The notes under the pieces are model-generated. The model did not search any database. It had not been told where the DNA came from and saw only the letters and a program-made list of their open reading frames with translations. A DNA stretch of 34,086 bases from Prevotella ihumii. GTDB lineage: Bacteria; Bacteroidota; Bacteroidia; Bacteroidales; Bacteroidaceae. A program made the position numbers and the translations under genes. The stretch lies in NCBI RefSeq assembly GCF_900155655.1, contig NZ_LT706987.1, forward strand, positions 2,867,396 to 2,901,481. Reading direction: 5' to 3'. Position 1 is the stretch's first letter, and each line of letters begins with the position of its first letter. Shown in pieces: positions 1-7,833 of this stretch.

Positions 1-84
1 CAGTCGGATGGGTCTGACTTGTCGGACGGGTCTGACTTGTCCGACTTGTCCGACTGGGCTGACTGGGCTAACGACCGATTTGGG
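1..84. repeat. Family A inverted-repeat element, right part (copy A1, cut by window edge)
   Basis: The segment is built from 10-base variants of GTCCGACTTG or GTCTGACTGG and ends in CTAACGACCGATTTGGG (68-84). That end is the reverse complement of the left end CCCAAATCGGTCGTTAG seen at 5215, 24743 and 31623. The left end of this copy lies outside the window. It most resembles copy A4 (24743-24828), which has the same decamer core. Bases 85-252, between this copy and the IS element, hold no gene that I can see. Confidence 0.7.
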
Positions 85-252
85 TTAAATATATTGCCTC
101 AAGTCACATTGTGGGGTAAGGGGATATTGTAGGCCGCAAGTGGGTGCTTCAAGTTCAAATTATCTGCAAATACAGTAATGAGAGGACGTGTAAACGCAGT
201 AGGACGTTCAAGGGCTTAGTTGCGGATTTGAGGGTTATTGCAGCTTTTTGCA

Positions 253-260
253 ATAATTAT
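253..260. repeat. Target-site duplication, left copy (ATAATTAT)
   Basis: ATAATTAT abuts the left end of the IS66 element and is repeated exactly at 2038-2045. Eight bases is the usual IS66-family duplication length. The site is itself a palindrome, so the terminal inverted repeat appears longer than it really is. Confidence 0.9.
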
Positions 261-534
261 GTAACTACTCAGTACCCCTATGGTAAATCCATCAGAGAGT
301 AATCCGAAGTGTTAAAACTAACCGCTCCAAATAGTAAACGAACGGCTGCCCGAGAGGATGGGAAATACCTTTTGATGGTAGCAAAAGTACGCTTATTCGC
401 CTATGTATCAGTGTCTTGTATCTATTTTCGGAGACTCAACATAGTCCCCTACACGCCTTGGGGTAGGCTTTGTTAAAAGTCGCCATATTACATTTAACAA
501 TCTGTATCTCAACTGTTTAAGTTTTCTAATACTC

Positions 535-565
535 TTGCAGGAAATGAATTTACGTAGTATATTTG
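535..565 (+). promoter_or_regulatory. Possible promoter of the IS66 transposase
   Basis: TATATTTG (558-565) matches the Bacteroidota -7 box TAnnTTTG, with TTG at 535-537 spaced 20 bases upstream. Transcription would start at or very near the GTG start at 570, implying a leaderless or almost leaderless message. Confidence 0.4.
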
Positions 566-569
566 CAGC

Positions 570-1997
570 GTGAATGAGCAAGTGACAGACAAGGCAGATG
601 TACTCCAGACGATAGAAAACAGATTTGCTTCGTTGGAGAAGAAGGTATCCGACCAGGATACCGAAATAAGCCGTCTCAACCGTCTCGTAAACCAGAAGGA
701 TAAAACCATACGGGATCTGAGGCAACGCCTGTCAAAGTATGAGGAACCACCAAAGGACAGTAGCAACAGTAGTATTCCGCCCACCCAAGACTCAATAGGA
801 AACCAGATTGTTCGTCACACTAAGTCGCTCAGGAAGAAGAGCGACAGGAAGACAGGCGGTCAGCCCGGGCATGAGGGGCATTTCCTTGAGACCAATGAAG
901 ATCCAGATTTTATTGTCCACCACCATCCTGATGATGTGTGCGAGTGTTGTGGCGAGTCACTCGCTGATGTGGAGGCCGAGGTGATTGGCAAGTCGCAGGT
1001 TGTCGACATTCCCTCCATACAACCCACCACTACGGAGCACGTGCTGCTCGGCAAACGCTGCAAATGCGGGCACACGAACAAGTGCAGAGCCTCAAAGAAG
1101 TATACCAGCCGCATTTCATACGGCCCTAATCTAAACGCCATAATTGCTTACTTCGGACATTCCCAGTACATCCCCTTTGCAAGGCTGTGCGAGATGTTGC
1201 GCGATGTATTCCATCTTCATATCAGCCAGGGAACGGTGCAGAACATACTGACCCGGATGGGAAAGAAATCGGAGAATGCCTATAGGGAAATACGCGACCG
1301 TATCGAAGAGGCCGAAGTCGCTGGCGCCGACGAGACTGGGCTGTACGTCGGTGGGGAGCACCATTGGGCATGGGTCTTCCAGAACGACAATCTCACCTAT
1401 CTCTTCCAGGACAAATCCCGCGGCAAGGCCGCAACGAGGAAGCATTTCCCCAACGACCTTCCTGATGTCACGCTCGTGACGGACAGGCACAGTACCTATT
1501 TCAGGCTGAACGTCAAAGGACATCAGGTATGCATTGCGCATCTATTGAGGAACATACAATATCTCACAGACCTGGATAAGAACCAGACATGGTCAACGAG
1601 ACTTACGGAGTTGTTGCAGGATGCGATTCACCTAAGGAAAAGCAAGACGATGGAGAAAGTCAAAAAGGCTGCAGCCGGTTTCTACGAAAGGCTCGACAGA
1701 CTGCTTGAAGAAAGCACCAATCACTTACACAAGGACTTCAACGCCTTGAAAAAAGGACTCTACAAATGCCATGACTACATCTTCACCTTCCTCACCGATA
1801 AGCGAGTTCCATATGACAACAATGCCAGTGAGAGAGGCGTGAGGAACATAAAAGTCAAGCAGAAAGTAAGTGGTTGCTTCAGAACAGACGCTGGTGCTAA
1901 CATCTACATGAAACTGCATTCGGTGACTGACACCGCCAAGAAAAACGGCAATTCCAAATTTGACGTACTGCTCGCCCTTGCTAATTTGCAAGGGTAA
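570..1997 (+). CDS. IS66-family DDE transposase (475 aa)
   Basis: This protein catalyses movement of the surrounding IS element. An N-terminal coiled coil (about 10-60) precedes a Pro/Ser-rich linker and a basic patch. A Cys-rich zinc-binding region follows (C124, C126, C127 and C164, C166, C172). The RNase H-like catalytic core has candidate acidic residues D254 in GADETGLY, D305 in VTDRHSTY and E421 in NNASERGVR. The length of 475 aa is normal for the subgroup. The start is GTG: an in-frame stop at 555-557 rules out a start further upstream, and no ATG is available near the N terminus. No frameshift is visible, so the enzyme looks intact. It reads toward the LRR gene, and no terminator is apparent between them, so read-through is possible. 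Confidence 0.95.
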   Translation: MNEQVTDKADVLQTIENRFASLEKKVSDQDTEISRLNRLVNQKDKTIRDLRQRLSKYEEPPKDSSNSSIPPTQDSIGNQIVRHTKSLRKKSDRKTGGQPGHEGHFLETNEDPDFIVHHHPDDVCECCGESLADVEAEVIGKSQVVDIPSIQPTTTEHVLLGKRCKCGHTNKCRASKKYTSRISYGPNLNAIIAYFGHSQYIPFARLCEMLRDVFHLHISQGTVQNILTRMGKKSENAYREIRDRIEEAEVAGADETGLYVGGEHHWAWVFQNDNLTYLFQDKSRGKAATRKHFPNDLPDVTLVTDRHSTYFRLNVKGHQVCIAHLLRNIQYLTDLDKNQTWSTRLTELLQDAIHLRKSKTMEKVKKAAAGFYERLDRLLEESTNHLHKDFNALKKGLYKCHDYIFTFLTDKRVPYDNNASERGVRNIKVKQKVSGCFRTDAGANIYMKLHSVTDTAKKNGNSKFDVLLALANLQG

Positions 1998-2037
1998 AGG
2001 CAGCATACCTATTTCTATAGGGGTACTGAGTAGTTAC

Positions 2038-2045
2038 ATAATTAT
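2038..2045. repeat. Target-site duplication, right copy (ATAATTAT)
   Basis: Exact repeat of 253-260, directly abutting the right inverted repeat of the IS66 element. It lies about 73 bases upstream of the -7 box of the LRR gene. Confidence 0.9.
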
Positions 2046-2117
2046 TCAGTTATCAATAAATAACGTTAAAAAAGGTATTTTGTTCTTCAGCTTAATTAAG
2101 AATAACCAAATTGTTAT

Positions 2118-2125
2118 TACATTTG
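2118..2125 (+). promoter_or_regulatory. Promoter -7 box of the LRR protein gene
   Basis: TACATTTG matches TAnnTTTG and lies 36 bases before the ATG at 2162, leaving a leader of about 30 nt. No good TTG -33 box is seen at the expected spacing, so the match rests on the -7 box alone. The IS66 insertion upstream leaves this box intact. Confidence 0.5.
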
Positions 2126-2161
2126 CAAACCAAGTTTTTATTTAAATTATTAATTCGTATT

Positions 2162-5128
2162 ATGAAAAGAAAATTACTATTATGTCTTCTTCTTATGTCC
2201 ACCTTTATAGGAGCGTTCGCACAAGGAGAAATTATTATTGGCACATCAACGCCAATTGGCCAAAATTTCAAGTTCTATTTAACCTTAGTTGATGCAAATT
2301 CTAAAGTTTATGTAGACTGGGGCGATGGCAACAAAGTAGAAGCCAAGCTCTCAGGCTGGTCGTCTATTAAAAATACAGAGGGCGTATTAAAGAATGATAC
2401 CATTATTGTTTATGGTGATTTAGCAACACTTGATGTGGAAAATCAACATGTAAATGTGTTGGGTTTCAAGAATCAAGACAAACTTACTCAAATTTCAGCT
2501 AAAAAGAATGAGCTCACATTTGAGGGAATAGACCTTACAGGTGTACCTAATTTGGAAAATCTTGATGTTTCAGAAAATAAAATCAAGCGTCTTAAAGTTG
2601 ATAAATTGTTAAAGTTAGAGCAATTTACAGCTAATAAGAATCCAGAACTTTCAACTGTAATATTTGCCGAAGGTAGTACTGCACTTAGAGGTATTTACAT
2701 GGCAGATTGTGATATTACCCATTTCTATCCTATTAGTTTGCCTAACCTTAGCAATCTTGATTTAGGCAATGGCAGTCTTAGTGAACTCGAATTGGGCGAG
2801 AATTACCCTAACTTGACAACACTCAATGTTTCTAATAATACTTATCTTGCAAGTATTGACGTAACGAAACTCACAAAGCTTAACAAACTAAACATCGCTG
2901 GTACAGCTATTGTTGAGCTTAATCTTGTGAACAATCCAGAGTTTATTTCTTTAGATGCTACTAAAACAAACATTCCAAAATTGGATATAAGCAAGAATAC
3001 AAAAATAACAACCTTATTGCTTGCTGATACTAAGATTGCTAAATTAGATTTAAGCCAACTTACAAATTTGCAGACACTTAATATTGAAAATACACTAATA
3101 AAACGTGTTGACCTTTCTAAGAGTCGTTTTATTCGTGATGTAAACATAAAGGGAACGGATATACAATTCCTTGATATGCATGCTGCTATCGGCACTAACC
3201 GCTTGAACAAGTTGGATATGCGCGAGTGTAAAAAGATGACCCCACAATCGTTAAACTTCACGTTTAAGGCAATGCCTCCACATACAGGAAGTTCTTGGGG
3301 ACCAAATGTGCTTATTGCAGGGTCGAACGGAGAAACCGCTAATACAGAATTGTTGAAATACGATAGTGATAATTTCTATCTATCAGATGTAAAAGGTAAT
3401 GGTACAGCATCTATGGACTCTATTAATATTGTAATGACTCCAATAGAAGGCATTACTTATTCTTTGTCTCAAGTTGCAGACGACAACGCTTATGCAACTT
3501 GGAATCCTATTACAAATAAAGCTATTCCGGGTTTCCCTATTAAGGTTACACCAACTACGATAGACAATAAAGAACTCGCAGGTGTTGAAATTAATGGGGA
3601 ATTTTATGATGATTATATCTTCGTTGTGTCAAGCACAGCAACAATAAAACCTGTTTACAAAGCTTTAGAAACTAATGATTATATTGGTTTGACTGTTCCT
3701 GCTGGTCAAGTACAATCATATTACCTCACAGCAAGTGGTCCTGATAAAGAAATTTCTATTGACTGGGGTAATGGAGAGAAAGTCCCTGTTAAAGTAAAAG
3801 AAACCCTAACTCATATCGAAGGAACAACAAAGGGAACAAATGTAAAAATCTATGGTGCGATAGTAGGTGCTGATTTTTCAAGTTATCCACATATTAACGC
3901 TGACAATAAGATTTCAGCAGTTGATGTAAGCCACAACGCTAACATTCATTACCTCTCTACTTATATGAACAATATCGGTACGTTAGACGTAAGCAATTTG
4001 GCTAATTTGGATACATTGGATTGCGCATACAGCGACCTTGCAAAACTTGATATAGCTAAAAACAAGAAACTTGTTTGTTTGCGTGCCAATGGTAATGCGC
4101 TTGAAAACATTGATTTAAAGAATGCTGAAAACCTGCAATACCTCGAAATCAACAACAATGATTTAGACGAACTTGATTTGAGTAAGAACTCTAAGTTGGT
4201 AAAAATTATTGCAGGAAGCAATAGTCTTACCTCTATTGATGTAGCTGCAATGGAAAATTTGGAAGTATTAAGAATTTCTAAGAACGTAATTGGTACATTA
4301 AATCTTGACAAGAATACAAAGCTCACAGAGTTAGATGTTGCAGAAAACACATTGACAAAACTTAATGTAAGCAAAAACAAAGCGTTGAGCCGTTTAATGG
4401 TTAATGACAACAAACTTGAAGGACTCGACCTTACAGGGCTTGATAACTTGTCATATCTTAATATTGGCGACAACAAATGGGACGCTTGTACTTTGAACGA
4501 TGTTTATTATACACTTTCACAATACAAAGCCATAGAGGGCGCTCCTGCTGGTTACAAACTCTTCTCAAGAGGTGATAATAAAGAGAAATATAACGATGCT
4601 GAAAAGGCAGAATCTAAATTAGCAACCAACAAGGGTTGGGTTATAAACTATGAAGGTAATGGTTCAGGTTGCGATATGGCATACATCACTATCGAAACTC
4701 CTGAAAATGGAACTGTAAAGGTTTACACAACAACCGATAAAGAAGTGATGAGTGGCACTAAGGTAAAGAAAAATTCTGAATTAAAAGTAGTTTCTACACC
4801 AGCCAAAGGCTATGCAATTGAATCTGCAAAAGCAAATGAAACAGACATCAAGGATAATAAATTTGTTGTAACAAGTGCAACAACCGTAGTTGTTAAATTC
4901 GCTGTTGACGCAGGCATCGAAGGGGTAAACCAAAACAAGACTGTTGTTCAAGGTGGCAATCGTGAACTAACATTCTCTGCTTCAGAGCCCACCGAAATTC
5001 GTGTTTATGCTCCAAACGGAAAATTAGTCTTCGCTGACACCATTACAGGTACACAATCTATTGGCGTTTCTTCAGGTGTTTACATTGTAAAGACTCGTGG
5101 CGTAGCTAAGGCTGTTGCAGTGAAGTAA
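2162..5128 (+). CDS. Secreted leucine-rich-repeat protein, internalin J-like, with T9SS-type C-terminal domain (988 aa)
   Basis: This is probably a cell-surface or secreted adhesin-like protein. A signal peptide (about 1-21, MKRKLLLCLLLMSTFIGAFA) is followed by two similar modules. Each opens with a beta domain holding a DWGDG or DWGNG motif (residues 52-56 and about 534) and continues into LRRs of the 21-residue type, L..LDVS.N..L..L (about 90-365 and 586-770). A beta repeat resembling divergent InlB B-repeats follows (about 839-917). The tail (about 924-988, RVYAPNGKLVF ... GVYIVKTRG) resembles type A T9SS sorting domains. Related LRR proteins of oral Bacteroidota (AdpC of Prevotella intermedia, BspA of Tannerella) bind or invade host cells; that is family knowledge, not shown here. 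The ATG at 2162 is chosen because it begins the signal peptide; an upstream in-frame TTG would spoil it. Confidence 0.88.
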   Translation: MKRKLLLCLLLMSTFIGAFAQGEIIIGTSTPIGQNFKFYLTLVDANSKVYVDWGDGNKVEAKLSGWSSIKNTEGVLKNDTIIVYGDLATLDVENQHVNVLGFKNQDKLTQISAKKNELTFEGIDLTGVPNLENLDVSENKIKRLKVDKLLKLEQFTANKNPELSTVIFAEGSTALRGIYMADCDITHFYPISLPNLSNLDLGNGSLSELELGENYPNLTTLNVSNNTYLASIDVTKLTKLNKLNIAGTAIVELNLVNNPEFISLDATKTNIPKLDISKNTKITTLLLADTKIAKLDLSQLTNLQTLNIENTLIKRVDLSKSRFIRDVNIKGTDIQFLDMHAAIGTNRLNKLDMRECKKMTPQSLNFTFKAMPPHTGSSWGPNVLIAGSNGETANTELLKYDSDNFYLSDVKGNGTASMDSINIVMTPIEGITYSLSQVADDNAYATWNPITNKAIPGFPIKVTPTTIDNKELAGVEINGEFYDDYIFVVSSTATIKPVYKALETNDYIGLTVPAGQVQSYYLTASGPDKEISIDWGNGEKVPVKVKETLTHIEGTTKGTNVKIYGAIVGADFSSYPHINADNKISAVDVSHNANIHYLSTYMNNIGTLDVSNLANLDTLDCAYSDLAKLDIAKNKKLVCLRANGNALENIDLKNAENLQYLEINNNDLDELDLSKNSKLVKIIAGSNSLTSIDVAAMENLEVLRISKNVIGTLNLDKNTKLTELDVAENTLTKLNVSKNKALSRLMVNDNKLEGLDLTGLDNLSYLNIGDNKWDACTLNDVYYTLSQYKAIEGAPAGYKLFSRGDNKEKYNDAEKAESKLATNKGWVINYEGNGSGCDMAYITIETPENGTVKVYTTTDKEVMSGTKVKKNSELKVVSTPAKGYAIESAKANETDIKDNKFVVTSATTVVVKFAVDAGIEGVNQNKTVVQGGNRELTFSASEPTEIRVYAPNGKLVFADTITGTQSIGVSSGVYIVKTRGVAKAVAVK

Positions 5129-5175
5129 TGAAGAACTCGAGCAACAATAAGTTGCGATAATAAATTTAGTATGTT

Positions 5176-5213
5176 AGGGAGGCAAGTACACATTGTATTT
5201 GCCTCCCTTTTTA
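5176..5213 (+). terminator. Rho-independent terminator after the LRR gene
   Basis: A 15-bp stem with one G-U pair (5176-5190 with 5194-5208), loop CAT, is followed by a T-rich tail. It lies 48 bases past the LRR stop codon. On the minus strand the T tail is missing, so it mainly serves the plus-strand gene. Confidence 0.85.
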
Positions 5214-5214
5214 T

Positions 5215-5247
5215 CCCAAATCGGTCGTTAGACTTCTTCGAGATTTG
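5215..5247. repeat. Family A repeat, left part only (copy A2)
   Basis: CCCAAATCGGTCGTTAG followed by ACTTCTTCGAGATTTG is identical over 33 bases to the left end of copy A5 (31623-31655). No matching right end follows; the sequence runs into the 3' end of mnmE at 5271. It looks like a truncated or solo end lying between the convergent LRR and mnmE genes. Confidence 0.7.
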
Positions 5248-5270
5248 TGTTTACTCTTGTTTACCTCACC

Positions 5271-6677
5271 TTACTTACCGATGCAGAAGTGCTTAAAGAT
5301 ATTATGAAGCGTTTCTTGAGGGGTGATTTGGTCTCCTGTAATTTCGGCAAGTATGGAAATGGTGTCTTTAAGGTCTTCGGAAATGAGGTCGCCACTGAGG
5401 TTCATTGCCATTGCGTCTTGCACACGGAGGAGAGAAGCGTGAGCACGGGTAAGCGCATCATAATGGCGAGCATTGGTAATAATGGTGGTGTTTTCGGTAA
5501 GTTCGGGTAAATCTGCCACCTTATATAATAGGTCTTCAAGTTGGTCGATACCTAAGTTGTATTTACCAGAAATAGATATTTCGTGATAATTGAACACAGC
5601 TTGTTGGGCTGGCAATTGCATTGAAACCATTTTAGCAGACGAATTGGAAAGATCGTCTACCTTATTATGAACCAAAATAAGATGCTTATCGGCACATTGA
5701 GCAAGGATTTCTGCCTTCTCGTCTTCAGTAGGTTCAGCATCTATCACCCATAGGATAATTTGAGCTTTCTGAAGTTCGGAAAATGTACGTTCAATGCCCA
5801 ATTGCTCCACATAGTCAGTTGTTTTGCGTATGCCTGCAGTATCTATAAAGTGGAAGTCTACCCCATTTATGCTAATGGTATCTTCTATTACATCACGAGT
5901 TGTGCCATGCACATCGCTTACAATAGCACGATTGTCACGGAGAAGACGATTGAGAAGGGTTGATTTTCCTACGTTTGTTTTGCCAATGATGGCTACAGGT
6001 ATTCCGTTCTTCAATGCTTGCCCCGTCTTAAACGAATGTGCAAGGATTGTCACTTTGCGGTCTATCTCTTCAGCCAATGCGGTGAGTTCTGTGCGGTCTG
6101 CAAACTCTAATTCCTCGTGGTCAGAGAAATCAAGTTCAAGTTCAAGCAGTGAATTGATTTTGAGTAATTGATTGCGAAGCGTAGATAGTTCAGACGAAAA
6201 ATGTCCTTTGAGCTGTGACAAAGCAAGTTTGTAAGATGCTCTGTTGGTGGACGATATAAGGTCGGCAACGGCTTCGGTTTGCGACAAGTCCATCTTTCCA
6301 TTCAGGTAGGCTCGCTGTGTATATTCGCCAGGTTTTGCCTGCTGACATCCTTGTTCTATCAGCCTATGAAGCACCTGTTCTAAGATGTATGCCGAACCAT
6401 GGCACGATATTTCTACAGCGTCTTCGCCCGTGTACGAATGGGGTGCACGCCAAATAGAAACAACTACTTGATCGATAGTTTGATTGTCTTTATCGCATAT
6501 TTCTCCATAATGCAAAGTATTGGCAGGTGCGTTTAAGATACACTTTGTAAAAACTGCATCTACTATTTCGATAGCTTTACTGCCCGAAACTCTTATTACG
6601 CCGATAGCTCCACCAGGTTGTGTAGCCAATGCACAGATGGTTTCAGATGAAATAAGTGGGTTATTGTATGCTTGCAT
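5271..6677 (-). CDS. mnmE: tRNA uridine-5-carboxymethylaminomethyl(34) synthesis GTPase MnmE
   Basis: MnmE works with MnmG to modify the wobble uridine (U34) of certain tRNAs in the cytoplasm, using GTP and a folate one-carbon donor. The 468 aa length is standard. The N-terminal folate-binding and dimerisation domain (about 8-120) precedes a helical domain, into which the G domain is inserted. G motifs visible: P-loop GKTNVGKST (232-240), GTTRD (258-262), DTAG (279-282) and NKVD (338-341). The protein ends in the hallmark CIGK (465-468), whose Cys is essential in characterised homologues. It lies downstream of the nucleoside phosphorylase gene, with a 129-base gap that contains a long inverted repeat. 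No separate promoter box is evident. Confidence 0.97.
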   Translation of the reverse strand: MQAYNNPLISSETICALATQPGGAIGVIRVSGSKAIEIVDAVFTKCILNAPANTLHYGEICDKDNQTIDQVVVSIWRAPHSYTGEDAVEISCHGSAYILEQVLHRLIEQGCQQAKPGEYTQRAYLNGKMDLSQTEAVADLISSTNRASYKLALSQLKGHFSSELSTLRNQLLKINSLLELELDFSDHEELEFADRTELTALAEEIDRKVTILAHSFKTGQALKNGIPVAIIGKTNVGKSTLLNRLLRDNRAIVSDVHGTTRDVIEDTISINGVDFHFIDTAGIRKTTDYVEQLGIERTFSELQKAQIILWVIDAEPTEDEKAEILAQCADKHLILVHNKVDDLSNSSAKMVSMQLPAQQAVFNYHEISISGKYNLGIDQLEDLLYKVADLPELTENTTIITNARHYDALTRAHASLLRVQDAMAMNLSGDLISEDLKDTISILAEITGDQITPQETLHNIFKHFCIGK

Positions 6678-6708
6678 TATTTTATAGAAGTAAGAGATAC
6701 GAAAAAGA

Positions 6709-6787
6709 GAGTTAAGGAGTGAAGTCGATGTGCATTACAGATACTCAATATCGTTTACCTACACAGTGCGACCAAACTCCTTAACTC
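6709..6787. repeat. 12-bp perfect inverted repeat between the phosphorylase gene and mnmE
   Basis: GAGTTAAGGAGT (6709-6720) and ACTCCTTAACTC (6776-6787) are perfect reverse complements separated by 55 bases. It could form a long-loop hairpin in the transcript between the two minus-strand genes. There is no T-run, so it is not a typical terminator. Its role is unknown. Confidence 0.5.
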
Positions 6788-6806
6788 CGACTTGATAATA
6801 TGAGGA

Positions 6807-7679
6807 TTAAATTCTGTCTAAAACAGTCTTTATCAATCCGTCTATAGTGTTCTTGTAACCAGCGTTTGCTTCTTTCTGACGGCGGTTAGCTATTACCATA
6901 CAGCAAGTTAGTGCCTTGTGCCCCATATGTTGTGCCAAACCTGCCAATGCACTACTTTCCATTTCGAAATTGGTGCAACGTAGGCCCTTGTACTCAAACT
7001 CTACAATCTTCTCATTGAGCTGTGGATCAGCCAAAGGAACACGCAAACGGCGACCTTGAGGACCAAAGAAACCACCACAAGCTATGGTTACACCACGCAC
7101 CATATCGTCTTGTGCTATCTGGTCTAACAATTCCTTATCGGCATTTGCTACGTATGGATTGCCCAATACTGGTTGCCATTTTACTTGCTTCTTAAACTCC
7201 TCTTCAAACTCAATATCCAACTTTTCACGACCTGCATAATAATTCAACAAACCATCAAAACCGATGCTCTTTTCAGAAGCCACGAAAGTTCCGATAGGTG
7301 TATTGTACTGCAAACCACCACAAGTTCCGATGCGTACCAAGGTAAGCTGGCGAAGCTCTGCCTTCTCTTTACGAGTTTCGAAGTCGATATTTGCCAAAGC
7401 ATCAAGTTCGTTTACTACAATATCAATATTATCGCAGCCAATACCTGTACTCAATACCGTGATGCGCTTGTTCTTATATTTACCTGTAATGGTTCTAAAC
7501 TCACGATTGTTCACATCACACTCCACGTCGTCAAAATGTGATGCAACCAATGCCACACGTCCAGGGTCGCCTACAAGGATTACCTTATCGGCTAAGTTTT
7601 GTGGCTTCAAGTGTAAGTGAAATATACTACCATCTTCGTTGATGATAAGTTCTGATGGTGCAAAATAATTCTCTTCCAT
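6807..7679 (-). CDS. Nucleoside phosphorylase of the PNP/UDP family, probably uridine phosphorylase-like (290 aa)
   Basis: Enzymes of this family cleave nucleosides with phosphate to a free base and ribose-1-phosphate in cytoplasmic salvage. Motifs typical of the family are visible: GDPGR (37-41) in the phosphate site, RIGTCGG (116-122) and FEMESSAL (238-245), which contacts the ribose. The phosphate-binding arginines fit the NP-I fold. The length is slightly above the E. coli Udp size. Substrate choice between uridine and purine nucleosides cannot be settled by eye; the general look is closer to uridine phosphorylases. The ATG start has a TATCTTTG promoter box 38 bases upstream. It is the first gene before mnmE on the minus strand. 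Confidence 0.88.
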   Translation of the reverse strand: MEENYFAPSELIINEDGSIFHLHLKPQNLADKVILVGDPGRVALVASHFDDVECDVNNREFRTITGKYKNKRITVLSTGIGCDNIDIVVNELDALANIDFETRKEKAELRQLTLVRIGTCGGLQYNTPIGTFVASEKSIGFDGLLNYYAGREKLDIEFEEEFKKQVKWQPVLGNPYVANADKELLDQIAQDDMVRGVTIACGGFFGPQGRRLRVPLADPQLNEKIVEFEYKGLRCTNFEMESSALAGLAQHMGHKALTCCMVIANRRQKEANAGYKNTIDGLIKTVLDRI

Positions 7680-7716
7680 AATTCTACTTATTAAGATTTT
7701 GTTGTATTTATTTCCA

Positions 7717-7724
7717 CAAAGATA
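7717..7724 (-). promoter_or_regulatory. Promoter -7 box for the nucleoside phosphorylase gene
   Basis: On the minus strand the sequence is TATCTTTG, a full match to TAnnTTTG. It predicts a leader of about 30 nt before the ATG at 7679. No clear -33 TTG was found. Confidence 0.5.
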
Positions 7725-7833
7725 CAGAAAATATTAAAGAAAAAAGAATAATTAGGTCATTTTTACTTTAATATTATCATTTTTATACTCATTTTTCTCG
7801 TTTCCTTTATCCCTTTTGCGCAGTTTAAACGCT

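Larger units (their letters stand above)
261..2037 (+). mobile_element. Complete IS66-family insertion sequence, single-ORF type, 1777 bp
   Basis: The ends are perfect 21-bp inverted repeats (261-281 and 2017-2037), beginning GTAACTACTCAGTACC on the left. Exact 8-bp direct repeats flank them. IS66-family elements typically begin with GTAA and duplicate 8 bp. Only the large DDE transposase is present, with no tnpA or tnpB, which fits the single-ORF ISBst12-like subgroup; that placement comes from recalled family knowledge. About 290 non-coding bases precede the transposase. The element is visibly more GC-rich than the LRR gene beside it. Intact ends, exact duplication and an open reading frame suggest a recent, possibly active insertion. 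Confidence 0.93.

Noticed and set aside
382..389. Outward-facing minus-strand promoter box in the IS66 left end (TACTTTTG)
   Set aside because: It fits TAnnTTTG, but no TTG lies at the right distance and no minus-strand gene follows within the window.
2111..2161. Earlier in-frame TTG start for the LRR protein
   Set aside because: The extra 17 residues would precede a good signal peptide, and the TTG lies upstream of the -7 promoter box.
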